Part shown: in pieces, positions 34,615 to 46,062 of the stretch
How the letters are laid out: every line of letters begins with the position of its first letter
How positions within the stretch are numbered: the stretch's first letter is position 1
NCBI GenBank assembly: GCA_026075535.2
Contig: AP026550.1
Span: forward strand, 1,860,001-1,924,000
Reading direction: 5' to 3'
Length of the DNA stretch: 64,000 bases
Source: Tricholoma matsutake
Lineage: Eukaryota > Basidiomycota > Agaricomycetes > Agaricales > Tricholomataceae
Made by a program: the position numbers and the translations under genes
Notes under the pieces: generated by a model
The model's input: only the letters and a program-made list of their open reading frames with translations
Database searches by the model: none
What the model was told of the DNA's origin: nothing

Positions 34615-35326
34615 CATTACAAAGGTATATTACTACAAATGTCAACTCCCCAGTCAAACACAAGTCAAACATGAGTTGACCACAAGTTAAACTGCCTCAA
34701 GCCTTTTGATTCCATTTGACATTTGCAGGGAGGCAAGTAAAACTGCTTTGCGTCGCAAAAAGGAGGATGAACGAACGAAAAGCGGTGAATAACTTCGTTG
34801 TATTGGAATCTAACCATTGAAGAGCTATAGATGGCAAGGAATCGGCAAGGAGTCGGTTTAAATATACAGTACTTACCATTCACGTTGATGATCATCTCAG
34901 TGCCTTGTTGCAAATGAAATGACGTCAGGGACAAGTGGAGCAAATGACGTCCAACATTGTGCACAGGCCGGGGAAAATTTGCCGTCGACCCAGAAACCCG
35001 GGGAGCAAGCCAGGATGGCTCTAGTCTGCCGAATTCTTCTTCCCGATTCTAATAGTCACGAACATCCGAATCGCCCCACTGAGTCTATAATATTTGAAGT
35101 CTTCAAGAATCTGGCATGGTGGCCTAAAGAGATAGGTAGTTTGGAAAACAAAAGTACTTGCGAGACAACGAGAGTTTTTTGTCCAAAAGCGAAATATGTC
35201 CGTTCTGTGTCCCAACAATAACTAGCGATCAAGTGTACATAGAGCTACCACGAATAATTAGGCGATTCCGACGAAACCACAATCAAGCTTATTGTCACAT
35301 TGATTTACAACCATGCATATGGCGCG
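34615..35326. other. Intergenic, no confident gene
   Basis: Short ORFs exist on both strands (e.g. 34665-34964 minus, 34919-35221 plus). None shows a domain, signal peptide or splice pattern I can defend. Confidence 0.4.
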
Positions 35327-35875
35327 TCACACGATATAGATAGTTTTGTTCATGGTTTCGAGCCATGGCATAAGACCAGCCTAACGAGAGAGAAATAATG
35401 AGAGCTGCGGCAGGAATTGAATGAGACAAATTGACTCACGCCGATCAAGGCAAGATGGGCTACTCCAAGTTGGGCTCTTCCTTTCGGCATGGTAGAAGGG
35501 ACTTGAAGGCTGAAATTTTGGTTAGGAGGCTTGGGGCCAGAAGCGGTAAGATCGGGCGTGAATGGTCCATTATAGAGGATAATTCCCATGAGATCGGAGG
35601 GAGGTGCGCATGTGAAAGATGGGCAGGATTGCAACGCAATCACGACGGCCACTTCCACAGAGGAGGAAAGAGTTCGCTGATGTTGAAGTTGAATATGGGA
35701 TTCCGTGATCACGAAACTATGTATTCCATGAAAAACTTACTGGACGGTCGATCTCTATATTGAAACGGGAACCAGCGGCCACAGATGTATCAGAGGGAGG
35801 TAGCCCTATGGCCACGTTCTGAGCAACGGAAGAGACGGTCAGAGCGCTCAACAGGAAGAGATTGAAGGCCTTCAT
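35327..35875 (-). CDS. Small secreted protein, Nis1-like family (141 aa)
   Basis: Three exons: 35741-35875, 35440-35676 and 35327-35380. Introns of 64 and 59 bp have GTAAGT and GTGAGT donors, and all phases fit. The 141-residue product starts with a signal peptide (MKAFNLFLLSALTVSSVAQ, cut near residue 19). The mature part is beta-rich: a Pro/Gly-containing opening, F-N-I-E-I-D-R-P, then S-S-S-V-E-V-A-V-V-I-A and two Cys (CPSFTC). It continues with a G-I-I-L-Y-N-G-P-F strand, F-S-L-Q-V-P, and QLGVAHLALIGAG near the end. That order and length resemble the Nis1 family of secreted fungal effectors (Pfam 'Nis1'). Homologues in pathogens perturb plant pattern-receptor kinases. In this organism the role is only inferred. 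The frame is intact and CpGs are not depleted, unlike the neighbouring transposons. Confidence 0.72.
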
Positions 35876-36695
35876 TATGGTTGGTACTAAGGAAGGAATC
35901 TACTGGGGATCTAATTACCTATAGTTAATCGTTGTGATCATAAAATAAATCATGCTGTGGTTCTTGTCCATGTCCGTAACAACGTAGCCGGCAAGTCGGC
36001 ATATGACGGAGGTGAAAATACCGTGGAGACCGGAAATATTTTTTTCGCGTCATGTTCACAGTTGTCGGCTGTACAAGACGATACTATCATACTATACATA
36101 CCATCTCAACAACTTAAATCACCACAGCCTAAAAAACACCGTCCAAAAACAATTACGCATCTAAATTATTAGTGGTGCGCTGACTTCAGAGTATATCAAT
36201 CGTAATTATACAACTATAGTGTATATCTCATTATTCCAATATCCCCTCAGATCCGAGTTGGCTATGCTGATGTCTGCTGATGTCTAGAAGAGTCTAGAAG
36301 CAGAATTTGTTTGGAATATAACTTGATCTGATCAGAGGCCTAGAACTGCCTAGGACTGGTGGTAGCCTGTGGTAGCCTGTAGATGTCTGTTCCACAGTCT
36401 GAATCGGCGGCCGTCGGATCATCCATTGGTGCTCCACAACGCAAGGCAGGTCTAGTGAGGTGTAGTGCAGGTGAAACACGTGTAATACGCACATTCGGCA
36501 TACTTAGCAAGCCTCGAGTACAACTGGCAAGTTCACACCATATCAGTAACGGCATACGGCTGCCATCCCACCATCCCACCGTGATTAAAACCAAGCACGA
36601 GCATACAATTCGAAAAATAACACAAAACGCAAGCAATCAAACAAAAAAAAAAGAGATACAAAGTCAATATAATAACACACCACGAGCACGATAAA
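35876..36695. other. Intergenic region, no gene seen
   Basis: It contains the promoter side of the secreted-protein gene and the 3' side of the MPDU1-type gene. Short direct repeats include TGTCTAGAAGAGTCTAGAAG (36281-36300) and GGTAGCCTG (36360-36380). No supported ORF. Confidence 0.45.
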
Positions 36696-37710
36696 TTAAT
36701 CCACCTTCCTAGCCCATTTCCTCCCTCCAGAGGCTGGTGGCGGGGTCGCGACCCGACGCGTCGCGTGCTGCTCTTGCCACGGTGCGGGTTCATATGTTCT
36801 TTCCTTCTCTTCGCTCTTTGAGGGATAGCTATGCCCGTTGCTCCTTAGCTCAAGACCGTCTTTCTCCTTAGCGTCTACTTCACCCTGACCCCAATACATC
36901 CACAACTGAGCCCCCAAGACCAAATTCAGAACAAGCGCAAGCGCAAAGCCCGCTGAGACAATCGAGTCGCCAACCTCCGTGGCTGTGGTGAACAATCGTG
37001 CGACACACCCAAGGATCTGCGCGATGACGGCGAACGCAGAGAGTTGGCCTGTGGATTGTGATCTTTGGTTTTGTCGTATTTGTGGGAGCTTGGAGAAGAG
37101 GGAGAGTGGGAGGGTAGAGAGCTGGAGGAGCGCTAGGGTGCGTTGTGGGAGAGTGAAGAGCATAAAAGAGGTGGCGATGGTGGCGGCTATGCCTGTCATG
37201 AGTTTTGCACTCCTGGCGGAAGGCACGGGGTTGTATAGTATGATTAAGAGTGTGATGACGGTGTTTTGGATGGTGAGGAAGAAGTTCTCTCCGTAAGTGG
37301 TGAATGGGAAGTCGTTACTGAACGAGTAGGCCAGTGTTATGGCGTATGATAGCGTTTCTAGGATATAGGCTGGAAGCGAGAGACCACGCGCTGAGCGAGC
37401 CTTCAAAACTACGTATCCGCGTATTCAATGACGAGAATCCCCTAGCGGGTTGAGACTTACTTAGTAGAACTTGCGGTACTTTCATGATCGAGCCTCCAAC
37501 GACGATACCAATACCAAGGCCCTTCGACAATGAATATTTGATACACTGAACATCCCCGATATCTAGATTTTCAACGAGTGACGTGTAACACTCCTACCCA
37601 TGATAATGAGTTTACTCATTATGAACAATCTGTGGATGAAATACCTTTCCTACGATGGAGACACCGAGGTCGCGAATAAACCAGGGGAGGTTGCGAGTTA
37701 TGGTAGTCAT
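36696..37710 (-). CDS. Mannose-P-dolichol utilization defect 1 (MPDU1/Lec35)-type PQ-loop protein (303 aa)
   Basis: Exons are 37645-37710, 37461-37593 and 36696-37408. Introns of 51 and 52 bp join in phase to give 303 residues. ATG at 37710 opens MTTITRNLPWFIRDLG, the usual start of fungal members. The first PQ-loop is GIGIVVGGSIMKVPQVLL-ILKARSARGLSL (around residues 45-75). The second is FSKLPQIRQNQRSQSTGQLS (around 175-200). Several hydrophobic segments indicate a multipass ER membrane protein. The family is required for use of dolichol-P-mannose and dolichol-P-glucose in N-glycan, GPI-anchor and O-mannosyl synthesis. The C-terminal about 60 residues are charged and poorly conserved. The start is 181 bp from the divergent BRCT-like gene, so a shared promoter is likely. 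Confidence 0.93.
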
Positions 37711-37891
37711 GGTTGGAGAGAACGTGGAAGGCTCGCCCAGGGTAATTTACTCCAGCACTTCACGGTGTTTGAAAATCCCGGCGTTGACAAATAGCCAAAC
37801 ACTGCCGCAGAGCAAAGGTAAGTAATGTACGCGCATGTACGCGCGCGTCGGTACTTATATCAAACGCACATAACCCTTAGACTTTGAAATA
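37711..37891. promoter_or_regulatory. Short divergent promoter between MPDU1-type and BRCT-like genes
   Basis: 181 bp separates the two start codons. It contains ACGCGCATGTACGCGCGCGTCGG (CpG-rich, 37830-37850) and no clear TATA box on either side, as is common for paired housekeeping genes. Regulation by it is inferred. Confidence 0.5.
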
Positions 37892-39397
37892 ATGTTCTCT
37901 TCATTAGCATGCTTCAGCCCATCAGTCCATTCATTGCTTAGAAAAGCCTGGGGTACGTACTTTCGCATACCAAGGCAACGTACACTTTCTAAAATTCTAA
38001 CCAAGTAAAAAACGGGGGAACACTGACGCACTCTGCAAAAGACTTTCGAGAGGCCAAGTTTTTCTTCTGTAATGGGCCTGATGACCCGTGGTTGACCGAG
38101 TGAGCATTTCCTCTCAGCGCTATTTTCTACAGTGATAACATATCATTATAATCCAGATTACTATCGAGATCTCTCGTAGTCCGTCGTTCAATATACATAT
38201 ACACACGCTCTACGGTATTCTCACTCAGTTTTAACAAACAAACAGGTCAGACACGCCAGCTGGATCGCCAAATGCATCGAGGAGCAATTCCTAATGCCAA
38301 TCGCAGCATACACCCTAGACGGTCTGCCGACAACATGAAAAAGCCACATAGATCACTAATGCAAACTACATCTTTTCTCCCATAGACGATTTCGACTTGT
38401 CAAGGATCAATGACTACTCACCTCCAGATTCACCCATCGACCCAACGAACCTCTTACGGGATATGTTAACCCTCTCCCAGTCAACGCCACTCGCTTCTTT
38501 GCCCACTCCTGTGTTTTCCAATCTCCCAGGCTCTAACTCTGCCCTAGCCCAAGCCCTTGTACCCGAGCAGCGAAATACTCTGAAACGACCCCAGGCATTC
38601 GATGACGACTCTTACGACAAGATTAGTTTACGTCCTACGAAAAAACAGCGCATACAGCCTCTCCAATTGGTTCCTGTCCTCGACAAATCAGTCTTCGATA
38701 TCATCTCTGCAACAGACTCGGAAAACTATGTCACGGACGTTCAAAGTGCCCTGGGGAGTTCCAACAGCACCGCAAAGGACGTCAACCCGGACCACCTCCT
38801 TCCCAATCTAGTCTCCAAGACGTCAAAATCCGACCTCAACAGTAACCTTCAAGCAAACGAAAACAATCCCGTGACTCCAAGGAGAGTGCCTCAACCCGTC
38901 GTCGAAGTTAATTCCAATATCAAGCCTAAAGATCTCGAATCGCAACACGTCACGACGCACAAGCTTCCGAACCTCCTTTCGCTTCTCCCCAAGTCAAAAA
39001 GCCAACTAACATGCAAACCAACCAGAGCATGGGAAAAAACCAACGAACGATTTGCACGACTCATCAAGCCCTTCGATCCTTCTTCTGTTTTACATTCTTC
39101 TCCTATGCCAGCTCGGATTCGGATTGCAAAACCCCATCCCACTCCAACGCAAGCCCAAACTGAGTCAAAATTATGGTACGTAGCCTCTCACCAAGACAAG
39201 TACATTTTCTTATCCTACGGTTGCAAAGCCCACACACTGCCTTCTGGGAAACGGCAAGAAACTCATATAGCGGTGACGGTCCTCTTGTAATATCAATAAA
39301 TGACATCTTAAGACCGACGCCCACTCTCATCCGGTCTACGCCATTCCTCGTAAACGGCTGTTATCTCGATAAACAATTCACTTGTCACGCGTTTTAA
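37892..39397 (+). CDS. BRCT-like domain protein, otherwise unrecognised (376 aa)
   Basis: My model has six exons: 37892-37952, 38042-38099, 38157-38175, 38246-38321, 38386-39175 and 39271-39397. All phases join, giving 376 residues and a TAA stop. Introns are 56-95 bp with standard ends, and exon 3 is only 19 nt. Residues about 21-75 resemble part of a BRCT domain: DFREAKFFF, then LVRHASWIAKCIEEQFLMP and AAYTLDD, matching the V-x-x-x-W-I-x-x-C-I core and the Y-x-L end. The rest is Ser/Pro/Asn-rich and probably disordered, with a basic stretch RPTKKQR (possible nuclear signal). The C-terminus is compact (DGPLVISINDILRP..). A nuclear DNA-repair or telomere role would fit but is not shown. The N-terminal exons are the least certain part. 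Confidence 0.7.
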
Positions 39398-39515
39398 ATT
39401 CGCTTTTTCCGATTAGTGCTACGTATACATTCAACAAGTGTCCGTTATGCAATGAGTAGTCCAAAAGTTGCAATGCTATGCTACAGCAGTGAGGGATTAG
39501 TACACTCTTCAACCT

Positions 39516-40775
39516 CTACGGGCAATAACAAGAAACCCGGACAGTAGGCACACACTGCGTGAACAAACGTATTAGATGTCGTTCAAGGTCTGGTCCAGAG
39601 TAGAAGCGATAAGGCAGGGAGGTGAGCACCATAGTCAAATGGCGTAAACGCCATTTCACATAGGAGCGTTTCTCCATTTCCGAAAAAAATTCCTCCTGTC
39701 CAAATCAGAAAATGACGTAAAGACAAAATGAGGAAGGACTGACAATGTGATACTCGACTAAACCCCTCGAGGCGGTGTACTCCAATGAAAACTCATCATT
39801 GCGGGGTACGATCTCCCATATAAGCAACTCGAGGCGATCAAGCTCCGGCATCTCCCTAGCCAAAAGATCCACCAACTCTGGAGTGAGTGTCACCGAGCCC
39901 AATCTAAGTGTCTCGAGTCTATCGTCCAAGTTCTTCCCTCTAAACGCAAGCACCACCTCTCTGACATCCTCAAACGCATGATACCGCCCCGTCATTGCCA
40001 GCACCGTGATGGCTGAAGCAAAATGGCGAATGCAAGCCATGGAAGCGGAAAGGGGGAGAAGAGCGGAACTGAGGTCGAGGTTGCGGAGTGCGGGGAGGGG
40101 AGGTTATGACATCGAGGATCCATTGCTCGAGGAGGGAAGGGTCGGGTGTGAGGCATGCACCGCCGAATTGGGTGGCGCGCAGGGAGAGGGATTGAAGAGA
40201 GTGTTGATAGCGTTGGAAAAGGGCGGCGATGGCGGCTGCATTACCGAGGTGAGGGGGGTTGAACGGGGATGGCTAGGGTTAGAATTGAGAGAAGGGGAAG
40301 TGTTTGGATGGCATAGAAGAGCGGAGAAAGTCTAGAGCTTCCCATGATTGGATGGACAGTTTGCGAAGGGAAGGATGAAGGCGAGGTATGGCAGGAGCGA
40401 GGTCTTGTTCGAGAATGTGAGCGTGGTGTGTCTTGGAAAAAGGGTCATCAGTGCAGAGTCTTCGAGGGACAGGGTCGGACACGTCGGGGATAGCAAGCTT
40501 GCTATGTTTTCTAGCGATATTTCGAGGGAACGGGTGCGGAGAGCAGGCTGGAAGACAGCAGCTAGCGAGGGGGCTGGCGAGTCTGGTATCGTTTGCAAGC
40601 CGCTCTACATGATATGGTGGTCTGTAACGTTCGGTAGTCCACCCAATGCGTCTAGCATCACTTGTACAACGTCTTCTGTCGTGCGATGTGGCTTGCGGGG
40701 CTTGACGAGGTCTGTGAGTCGTAACCGGAATGGACGTCGAGGCGTACGGTCACGTATTTGCTTCAAAAAACCATG
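39516..40775 (-). pseudogene. F-box/LRR-like protein family member, decayed
   Basis: The minus strand reads RDRTPRRPFRLRLTDLVKPR (from about 40770) and VVQVMLDALGGLPNVTDHHI. It continues with LEISLENIASLL, then in other frames LRKLSIQSWEALDF and SLSLRATQFGGACLTPDPS. After that come MACIRHFASAITVLAMTGRY and LETLRLGSVTLTPELVDLLA. A 48-bp intron (39696-39743) leads to a last exon with MEKRSYVKWRLRHLT. The leucine-rich ladder and order match a family expanded in Agaricales and often labelled F-box-like. A TAG at about 40608 and frameshifts near 40470 and 40115 inactivate it. An upstream part to about 41197 may belong but is unclear, and the F-box itself is not visible. Confidence 0.7.
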
Positions 40776-41532
40776 CAGCACGCGTACTCTTCTCGCTATA
40801 GATGGGTCTCTGAAAAAAACGATGAATACACGAAGTGTAGGAGTCGCAGTGTATACGTACTTCCTTTAAATGAGCAAAATTCTGAGCATTTTGTTGTCTA
40901 GATAGGCAAAGCTCATTTGGCGGTAGGTCCATTGCGAGATTAAAAAAAAGGAACTATTGAGGCTGATAAGGTCTGGAAAGGCGAGTGCTGGTATGAACCC
41001 TGTGGGATGTGTAGCCATAGGAGACACCTCAGGTGTCTCCATCTTCGTGAGAGAGTGATTCGACGAGCTTTGTTACCCCCAGCTTTCATTCTCGCGCACC
41101 ACGTCATCACACATGAAGTTCGCGCCTTGCTTTGCTTCTTTCTAGCCACTGCTCTCGAGTCCTCAGTACTCCCAGTGAAAACTCGATCGTGTCCCATCTA
41201 TTTATATTGAGTAAGACCTATGAAATCTCCTTTTACGGTATTTACTCGGCTAATTTTTGAAAGAAAAACCGGCCGCGCCCTAAGTTCCGACAAAGGCAGT
41301 AAGAGATGGTAATCGCAGATAAAGTTGAGATAAAGGCAAAATGGCTGGTTTACAAGATTGATTTCTATTTGAACTGCGTAAAATCAATTCCCATCGGTCT
41401 CAAATTGTTCAGCTGCACCCTAATTCCGAACTTGCGGGTTTGCAGAAAATCTGGGTTTTGGAAATCCCCGAGAGTCCCGCCCGTCCCGCCCGTGCCAAAA
41501 GTCTTGTTTCCTCACCACCTCAAGAAATCTTG
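40776..41532. other. Degraded 5' region and spacer, no confident gene
   Basis: It may include the lost N-terminal exons of the F-box/LRR pseudogene. An AGGTGTCTCC inverted repeat lies at 41018-41040 (GGAGACACCTCAGGTGTCTCC), a 21-bp palindrome. Confidence 0.4.
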
Positions 41533-42860
41533 ATGGCAAGTACCTCAACTGCAGTGGACATGTTTGCAGATCCATGGCATGCATCACAGATGATGGCTGT
41601 GTTCACCAAGCATTACACAATTCAACAGACTCTGGAGGAACAGCGGCAGGTGGCTGATATGCAGAGCATATCGCAAACATTGAGAAAGCCAAGCATAATG
41701 TCATTGTTTATGCATGGCCAAAGGTGTGTCCTCCATTTTCGTCACTCTTTGTTCTTTAATTGACATGTATTTTCAGATAGGATAATGAGGAGGCTACTGT
41801 GTTTGAAGTCCAGGGTGGCTTTAAGTGGCCACATTTTGTGCTGATGGCTGTCATTCTATCAGAGGTGGATCTTTTGCTTGGAGATGAGAAGGAGGCAAGG
41901 TTCAAGATCTACAATACAGCTATACATACTTGGACAAAGGTTCAAATTGGCCATGTCATCACTCTCAAGGATGGTGATCACATATTCCTCAAGGGATGTG
42001 ATGTTGTTCTATGCCAGGACTTTGACTGCCTCCTCTCTGGAAGCCAGGAATGCAAGCTGCATTTCTTCAAGCACCTTCCTTGTGAACATGCACATATTTG
42101 ACAAACATTGAAGGAGAAGAAGAAGGTGAAGAGTAGAGAGAAGGCCAGCTTTGAGGTGGAGGAGGACCAGGACAAGGACAAGGATGAGGACAAGGATGAG
42201 GATGAGGATGAGGACAAGGATGAGGACAAGGACAAGGATGATATATCATGATAATGACAAGGAGGGGAACATTAGGTCTCAGGCGACATGCAAAATACCC
42301 AGGCAGCCACTCATCATACCTCAATGATTCAAAACAGAGCCATCAGATTTTGCTATCAGCCTTGCTATGTCTAATGATGATCCAGCCCCACCTCATGTTA
42401 ACAAAGTCAAGATGGAGCCAATAGTGATTGACCTGATAATTTCTGACCTGGAGGACAAGACTACACCTTTTACCATGACTTGTAAATGTGCCTGCTCTTC
42501 CCACTCTTCATCATCCCCATCTCTGTCTCTCCCTCTCTTGGGCATAGTGCTAGCAATGATGATGAGCCAGCTTGGCCATCTGACTTTTACATTGTTGATA
42601 TTGTATGTGGTTTCAAGAAATGTGAAGCAGCACATTGTAACCAAACAAGTGTGGAAGAAGCTTTCTTTAAGTGCTTCAAAGTTCCATTCCGAAGTACAAC
42701 TTTCTACAACCACTGTTGCTGGGAGAATGCATCTGAAGCCTGTTGCGATGAAGCCTTACATGGAGGTCATTCTGCTGCTGGATCCTGGAAAGCTTTCCTT
42801 GAGCACAGCCATAACAATGTCATCAAGAGGAAGAGAAAGAAGATGAAAAACAAGCATTGA
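41533..42860 (+). pseudogene. KDZ-element accessory gene, spliced, decayed
   Basis: It starts at ATG 41533 (MASTSTAVDMFADPW). An intron with GTGTGT donor and TTTTCAG (about 41725-41776) leads to an exon where a TAG interrupts just after the junction. It then reads ATVFEVQGGFKWPHF and VILSEVDLLLGDEKEA, followed by a Lys/Asp/Glu-repeat linker (42105-42240). The last part (42486-42860) reads WPSDFYIVDIVCGFKKC, FFKCFKVPFRSTTFYNHC and GHSAAGSWKAFLEH and ends in a basic tail KRKRKKMKNKH. I recall this C-terminal signature (F-x-V-D-V-V-x-G-F / FKVPF..TFY) from genes paired with KDZ transposases. It converges with the KDZ gene at 43083. Function unknown. Confidence 0.6.
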
Positions 42861-43082
42861 GCAACTGTTTTTTTTATCGTATTCCTCCAGTCAAGCTAGA
42901 TTTGTCATATTAGACTAGACATTGTATCATTCTATTTCTACCTATTGAGCATGTATTTCTACCTGTCAAGCTAGATTTGTTGTATTACTGCATTGTATTG
43001 TCTACTGGCCAGTTCTCAGATGATTTACCTTTCTTGGCAAGTTTTTCTCTCATTATCTGATTTCTGCATAAAATCATTTCAT

Positions 43083-45032
43083 CTAAAAACAAAGTGTACT
43101 TATCAACAAGCATTTCTCAACATATTGCATGATAGCCTCCAAGCCAGACATTGGTCTGCTCTGTGATAGATGAGTTGAAATACCAGCCTGAATTATCTTC
43201 AGAGATGAGTTCAGGGTACACAGCAGGATTGCAGTGCTCCTGACAAAATGTATCCATTTCAGAGTGCTTTGATTTGAAGTGGAACACATCAACTGTAAGT
43301 CCAATGTCCTTGAAGAAAGGGTCATCCTTGACCATTTTGGCAAGTGTACAGTTGTTGTCGAAGAATATGTGATCAGGTTTGATGTCCCTGCTAAACATAT
43401 GCTTGATCATTTCCTGTTCTGCAGTGAGTGATAGCATGTACAATGGAAAAGTTTGCTTACAATAACACTGCCAACACCCTCTGCCCTGTAAAATATCTCC
43501 CATGCAATGATTATTCTGCAAGGTGTGACAATGATTTGCTCATTGTCAGCCAAACTGGGCATGAATCCATCCCTTCAGGTTACTCTCCTGTGAGCCACCA
43601 ATCTCAAACTCCTCCATCTCAACATCAGCATCTGTGGGATACCCCTCCTCACCAACAGCATCATTTGGATGGGCTACACATGCATGCTGCAGGTGGTCCT
43701 GGAGCTGGAACTGTCCCTGTCCTCTTTCCCAATGGATCTGTCCAACCTCTTGATGATGAGGATCTGAACAAGTACAAGTGTCATCAACAATGGGAGAATC
43801 ACAGCCAACAATTGCACAAATCAGGTTCTGGGCAGCATCTTTTGGACAGAAGCAGTGTCGGTTGCTTTCAAGAGAAGTTTTATAGTTATGGACTGCACAG
43901 CATGGACAGCCAATAGTAACACTGTCAATAATGACAACCCAGACTTTCTGGCCATTCCCACAGACCCATAGACATTTTTTGCGATAGTGGGGCAGCTCAG
44001 GTTGGCCTTGGACATGGAAGCGAATGTTGTGAGCTTGGAGTGCCTTAGTGAAGTGATCCTTTTGTGCACCAGTGTGGGGCACTTCGAAGGTCTTCAAGTG
44101 ATGCTGATAGTCATCCATGAGGGCCAAGATCACAAAGCCATCCCAAACATGTTCGGTAGTGAGTGTGAAATCAAAAGCCCAGTTGTCCAGTGGAACAGTG
44201 TCAGAGAGTATAAGATTGTATAAATGAGCACAATTAGTAGCTGATGTCCTGCAGGACATGTCAGTTCATGAAGTGGATTTTACAAACCAAGCAAATACTT
44301 GCCATGAGACCAGCATAAGGGTGATCCAAAGCTGTATGAGCCATTGTTCTGCAAATTGATGTTCACCAACTTGTATCACATCCAGGGACCAGAATCCCAT
44401 CATAATCAGTGCGCATGCCATCTTTAACCTGGAAGTTGTGGTGATAGTTGGTGTTGCATGCTATCCAAAAGTAGTAGGCATCTCACTTGACATTTATGAG
44501 TTAAAAACATACCATCACAGTACAAATGAACTGGATGAGCAGGAAGTGCTCCCTTATCAAGTGTGTACAAGACACCCTGCTGTTGCTCTTCCTTCTTCAA
44601 CAGCCTCCCAGTTCTACTATGTGAACAACTAGCATTGATGCAAGTTTGTTGAGGGGGATACAAGGTGTGGGAAACTAAATTATGAGAATAATAAGCTCAA
44701 GTTAGCTCTGGGTACACAATTGGACACAAAGCCCAAGTGGTTGGCTGTGTGTGGCAAAATCTTGTGTTATGCTGTCCTCAAGGTGGTTGGCATTGTTCCA
44801 CATGGTTGATTTCAGAGCTTCCCAACAGCTATCAACACAACTCACAGAGATACTGCAGCTTTTCTGCAAGAAAGTAGTGATTGTTGGAGGAAGAATATCA
44901 GGTGGATTGAATGCTAGTACAGAAGATGGCTGTGCAAGAAGGATGTCATCTTTCAATTTTGAGGCCAGTGAGCTGAACTGCTGGACTTGGCCAAAAGAAA
45001 GGTCAGGGTACTTATGGCTCAAGGGAACTACC
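43083..45032 (-). pseudogene. KDZ transposase-like gene with CxC5/CxC6-type cysteine clusters, decayed
   Basis: Minus-strand pieces in order: FSSLASKLKDDILLAQ and PPDILPPTITTFLQ (44702-45032); CINASCSHSRTGRLLKKEEQ and ALPAHPVHLYC (44510-44650), a CxC6-like cluster; and CAHLYNLILSDTVPLDNWAF (about 44220). Next come LPHYRKKCLWVC, GCPCCAVHNYKTSLESNRHC and CAIVGCDSPIVDD (43800-43990), a CxC5-like cluster. KPDHIFFDNNCTLAKMVKDD, VDVFHFKSKHSE and FCQEHCNPAVYPEL (43140-43400) follow, with SSITEQTNVWLGGYHAIC near the end. These clusters are named in Pfam as associated with KDZ transposases. Introns and stops interrupt it. A hAT MITE is inserted at its 5' end. Confidence 0.75.
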
Positions 45033-45033
45033 A

Positions 45034-45845
45034 TGGTGTTTAAAGGTCCAGTCCATAGGACTGAAAAAAAGACTGAAACTGGACTGAACAGGACCAATTA
45101 GGACCAGACCAGTGGTCTATTTATGGACCAGTCTGTTGCAGTCTAGTTGCTGGTCTTTCATTTTGGAAAATATTGTAGGACTGCAAAAAGACCAGTTAAA
45201 GTGTCACATGTGTTACATACCATTGTAACCATGATTATTACGTTTAATTTGATCCTTGATTCATCAAAAATGGTTAAGAATTGAGAAAGATATGACCAAA
45301 TCTATTTTGGTACAAGTATTTGTTTCATGCAATGTGTACCAGAATGACTTTGATTTTAATGCACTCAAATTTTCATCATTTTGCTCCATTCTATTTTTGA
45401 ATATGGAGACTTTAAGTAGGCAAATATGCTCACCATCTATCAATGTAGGGTATGCATCACATAACTTATGGTTGTCACATTACATTTTGCCTGAGTCTTT
45501 AGGAGATGTAATTTGGTTTTTGTCATAGATATGTCAAATCTTCATCAGATCTCTTACAAATTAGATCAAATGACAGGTATTTACAAGCTCTACCTTGTTA
45601 TATAATTTTTTTAATGTTCAGAGTAATAATAGTTGAGATACAAATGGTTTATATTGGTATGACAAATTTTACACCAAAAAACTGGTCTGAACCAGTCTTT
45701 TTCTGGTCCATGGACTGCAAAAGACTGGTCCTAGGTGGTCTGGTTCAGTCCCCTCAATATCTGGGTCAGTCTCAGACCAGTTGCAGTTGCAGTTGCCCCA
45801 TTTGGAAGTCAAAAAAACCGAACTGGACTAGACCTTAAAACACTA
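45034..45845 (-). mobile_element. hAT MITE (812 bp) at the 5' end of the KDZ gene
   Basis: The ends TGGTGTTTAAAGGTCCAGTC and GACCTTAAAACACTA match the TAGTG family. The interior is an inverted copy of the MITE at 20143-20981, sharing for example AAAATGGTTAAGAATTGAG at 45268-45286. Flanks GAACTACC (45025-45032) and GAACTATG (45846-45853) agree at six of eight bases and look like a worn target duplication. It carries no ORF of note. Confidence 0.8.
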
Positions 45846-46062
45846 GAACTATGTCCTGCAAGTTCAGAGAGGATATAGCAGAGTGTATTAGCTGGTAATC
45901 TATGTTATCAATACTTTATTGCCCATTGTTTGGTGGTCGGGGCTCTCGAGACAGGCAGGACACCAGAATGTCCAATACCCAGATGTCCTCTGGGTTTGTG
46001 TCTGTTAGGATACAGGCTGGCACATGATTTTGTTGCTGTCAGTCTTTGAAATTGGACATCAC
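45846..46062. other. Spacer, probably KDZ-element 5' region
   Basis: A compact sequence with a CAGGACACCAGAATGTCC imperfect palindrome and CCCAGATGTCCTCTGGG nearby (45957-45998). No ORF is supported. Confidence 0.35.

Noticed and set aside
34665..35221. Overlapping ORFs left of the Nis1-like gene
   Set aside because: No signal peptide, domain or splice-supported extension on either strand.
36979..37296. Plus-strand ORF of 105 aa
   Set aside because: Antisense shadow of exon 3 of the MPDU1-type gene.
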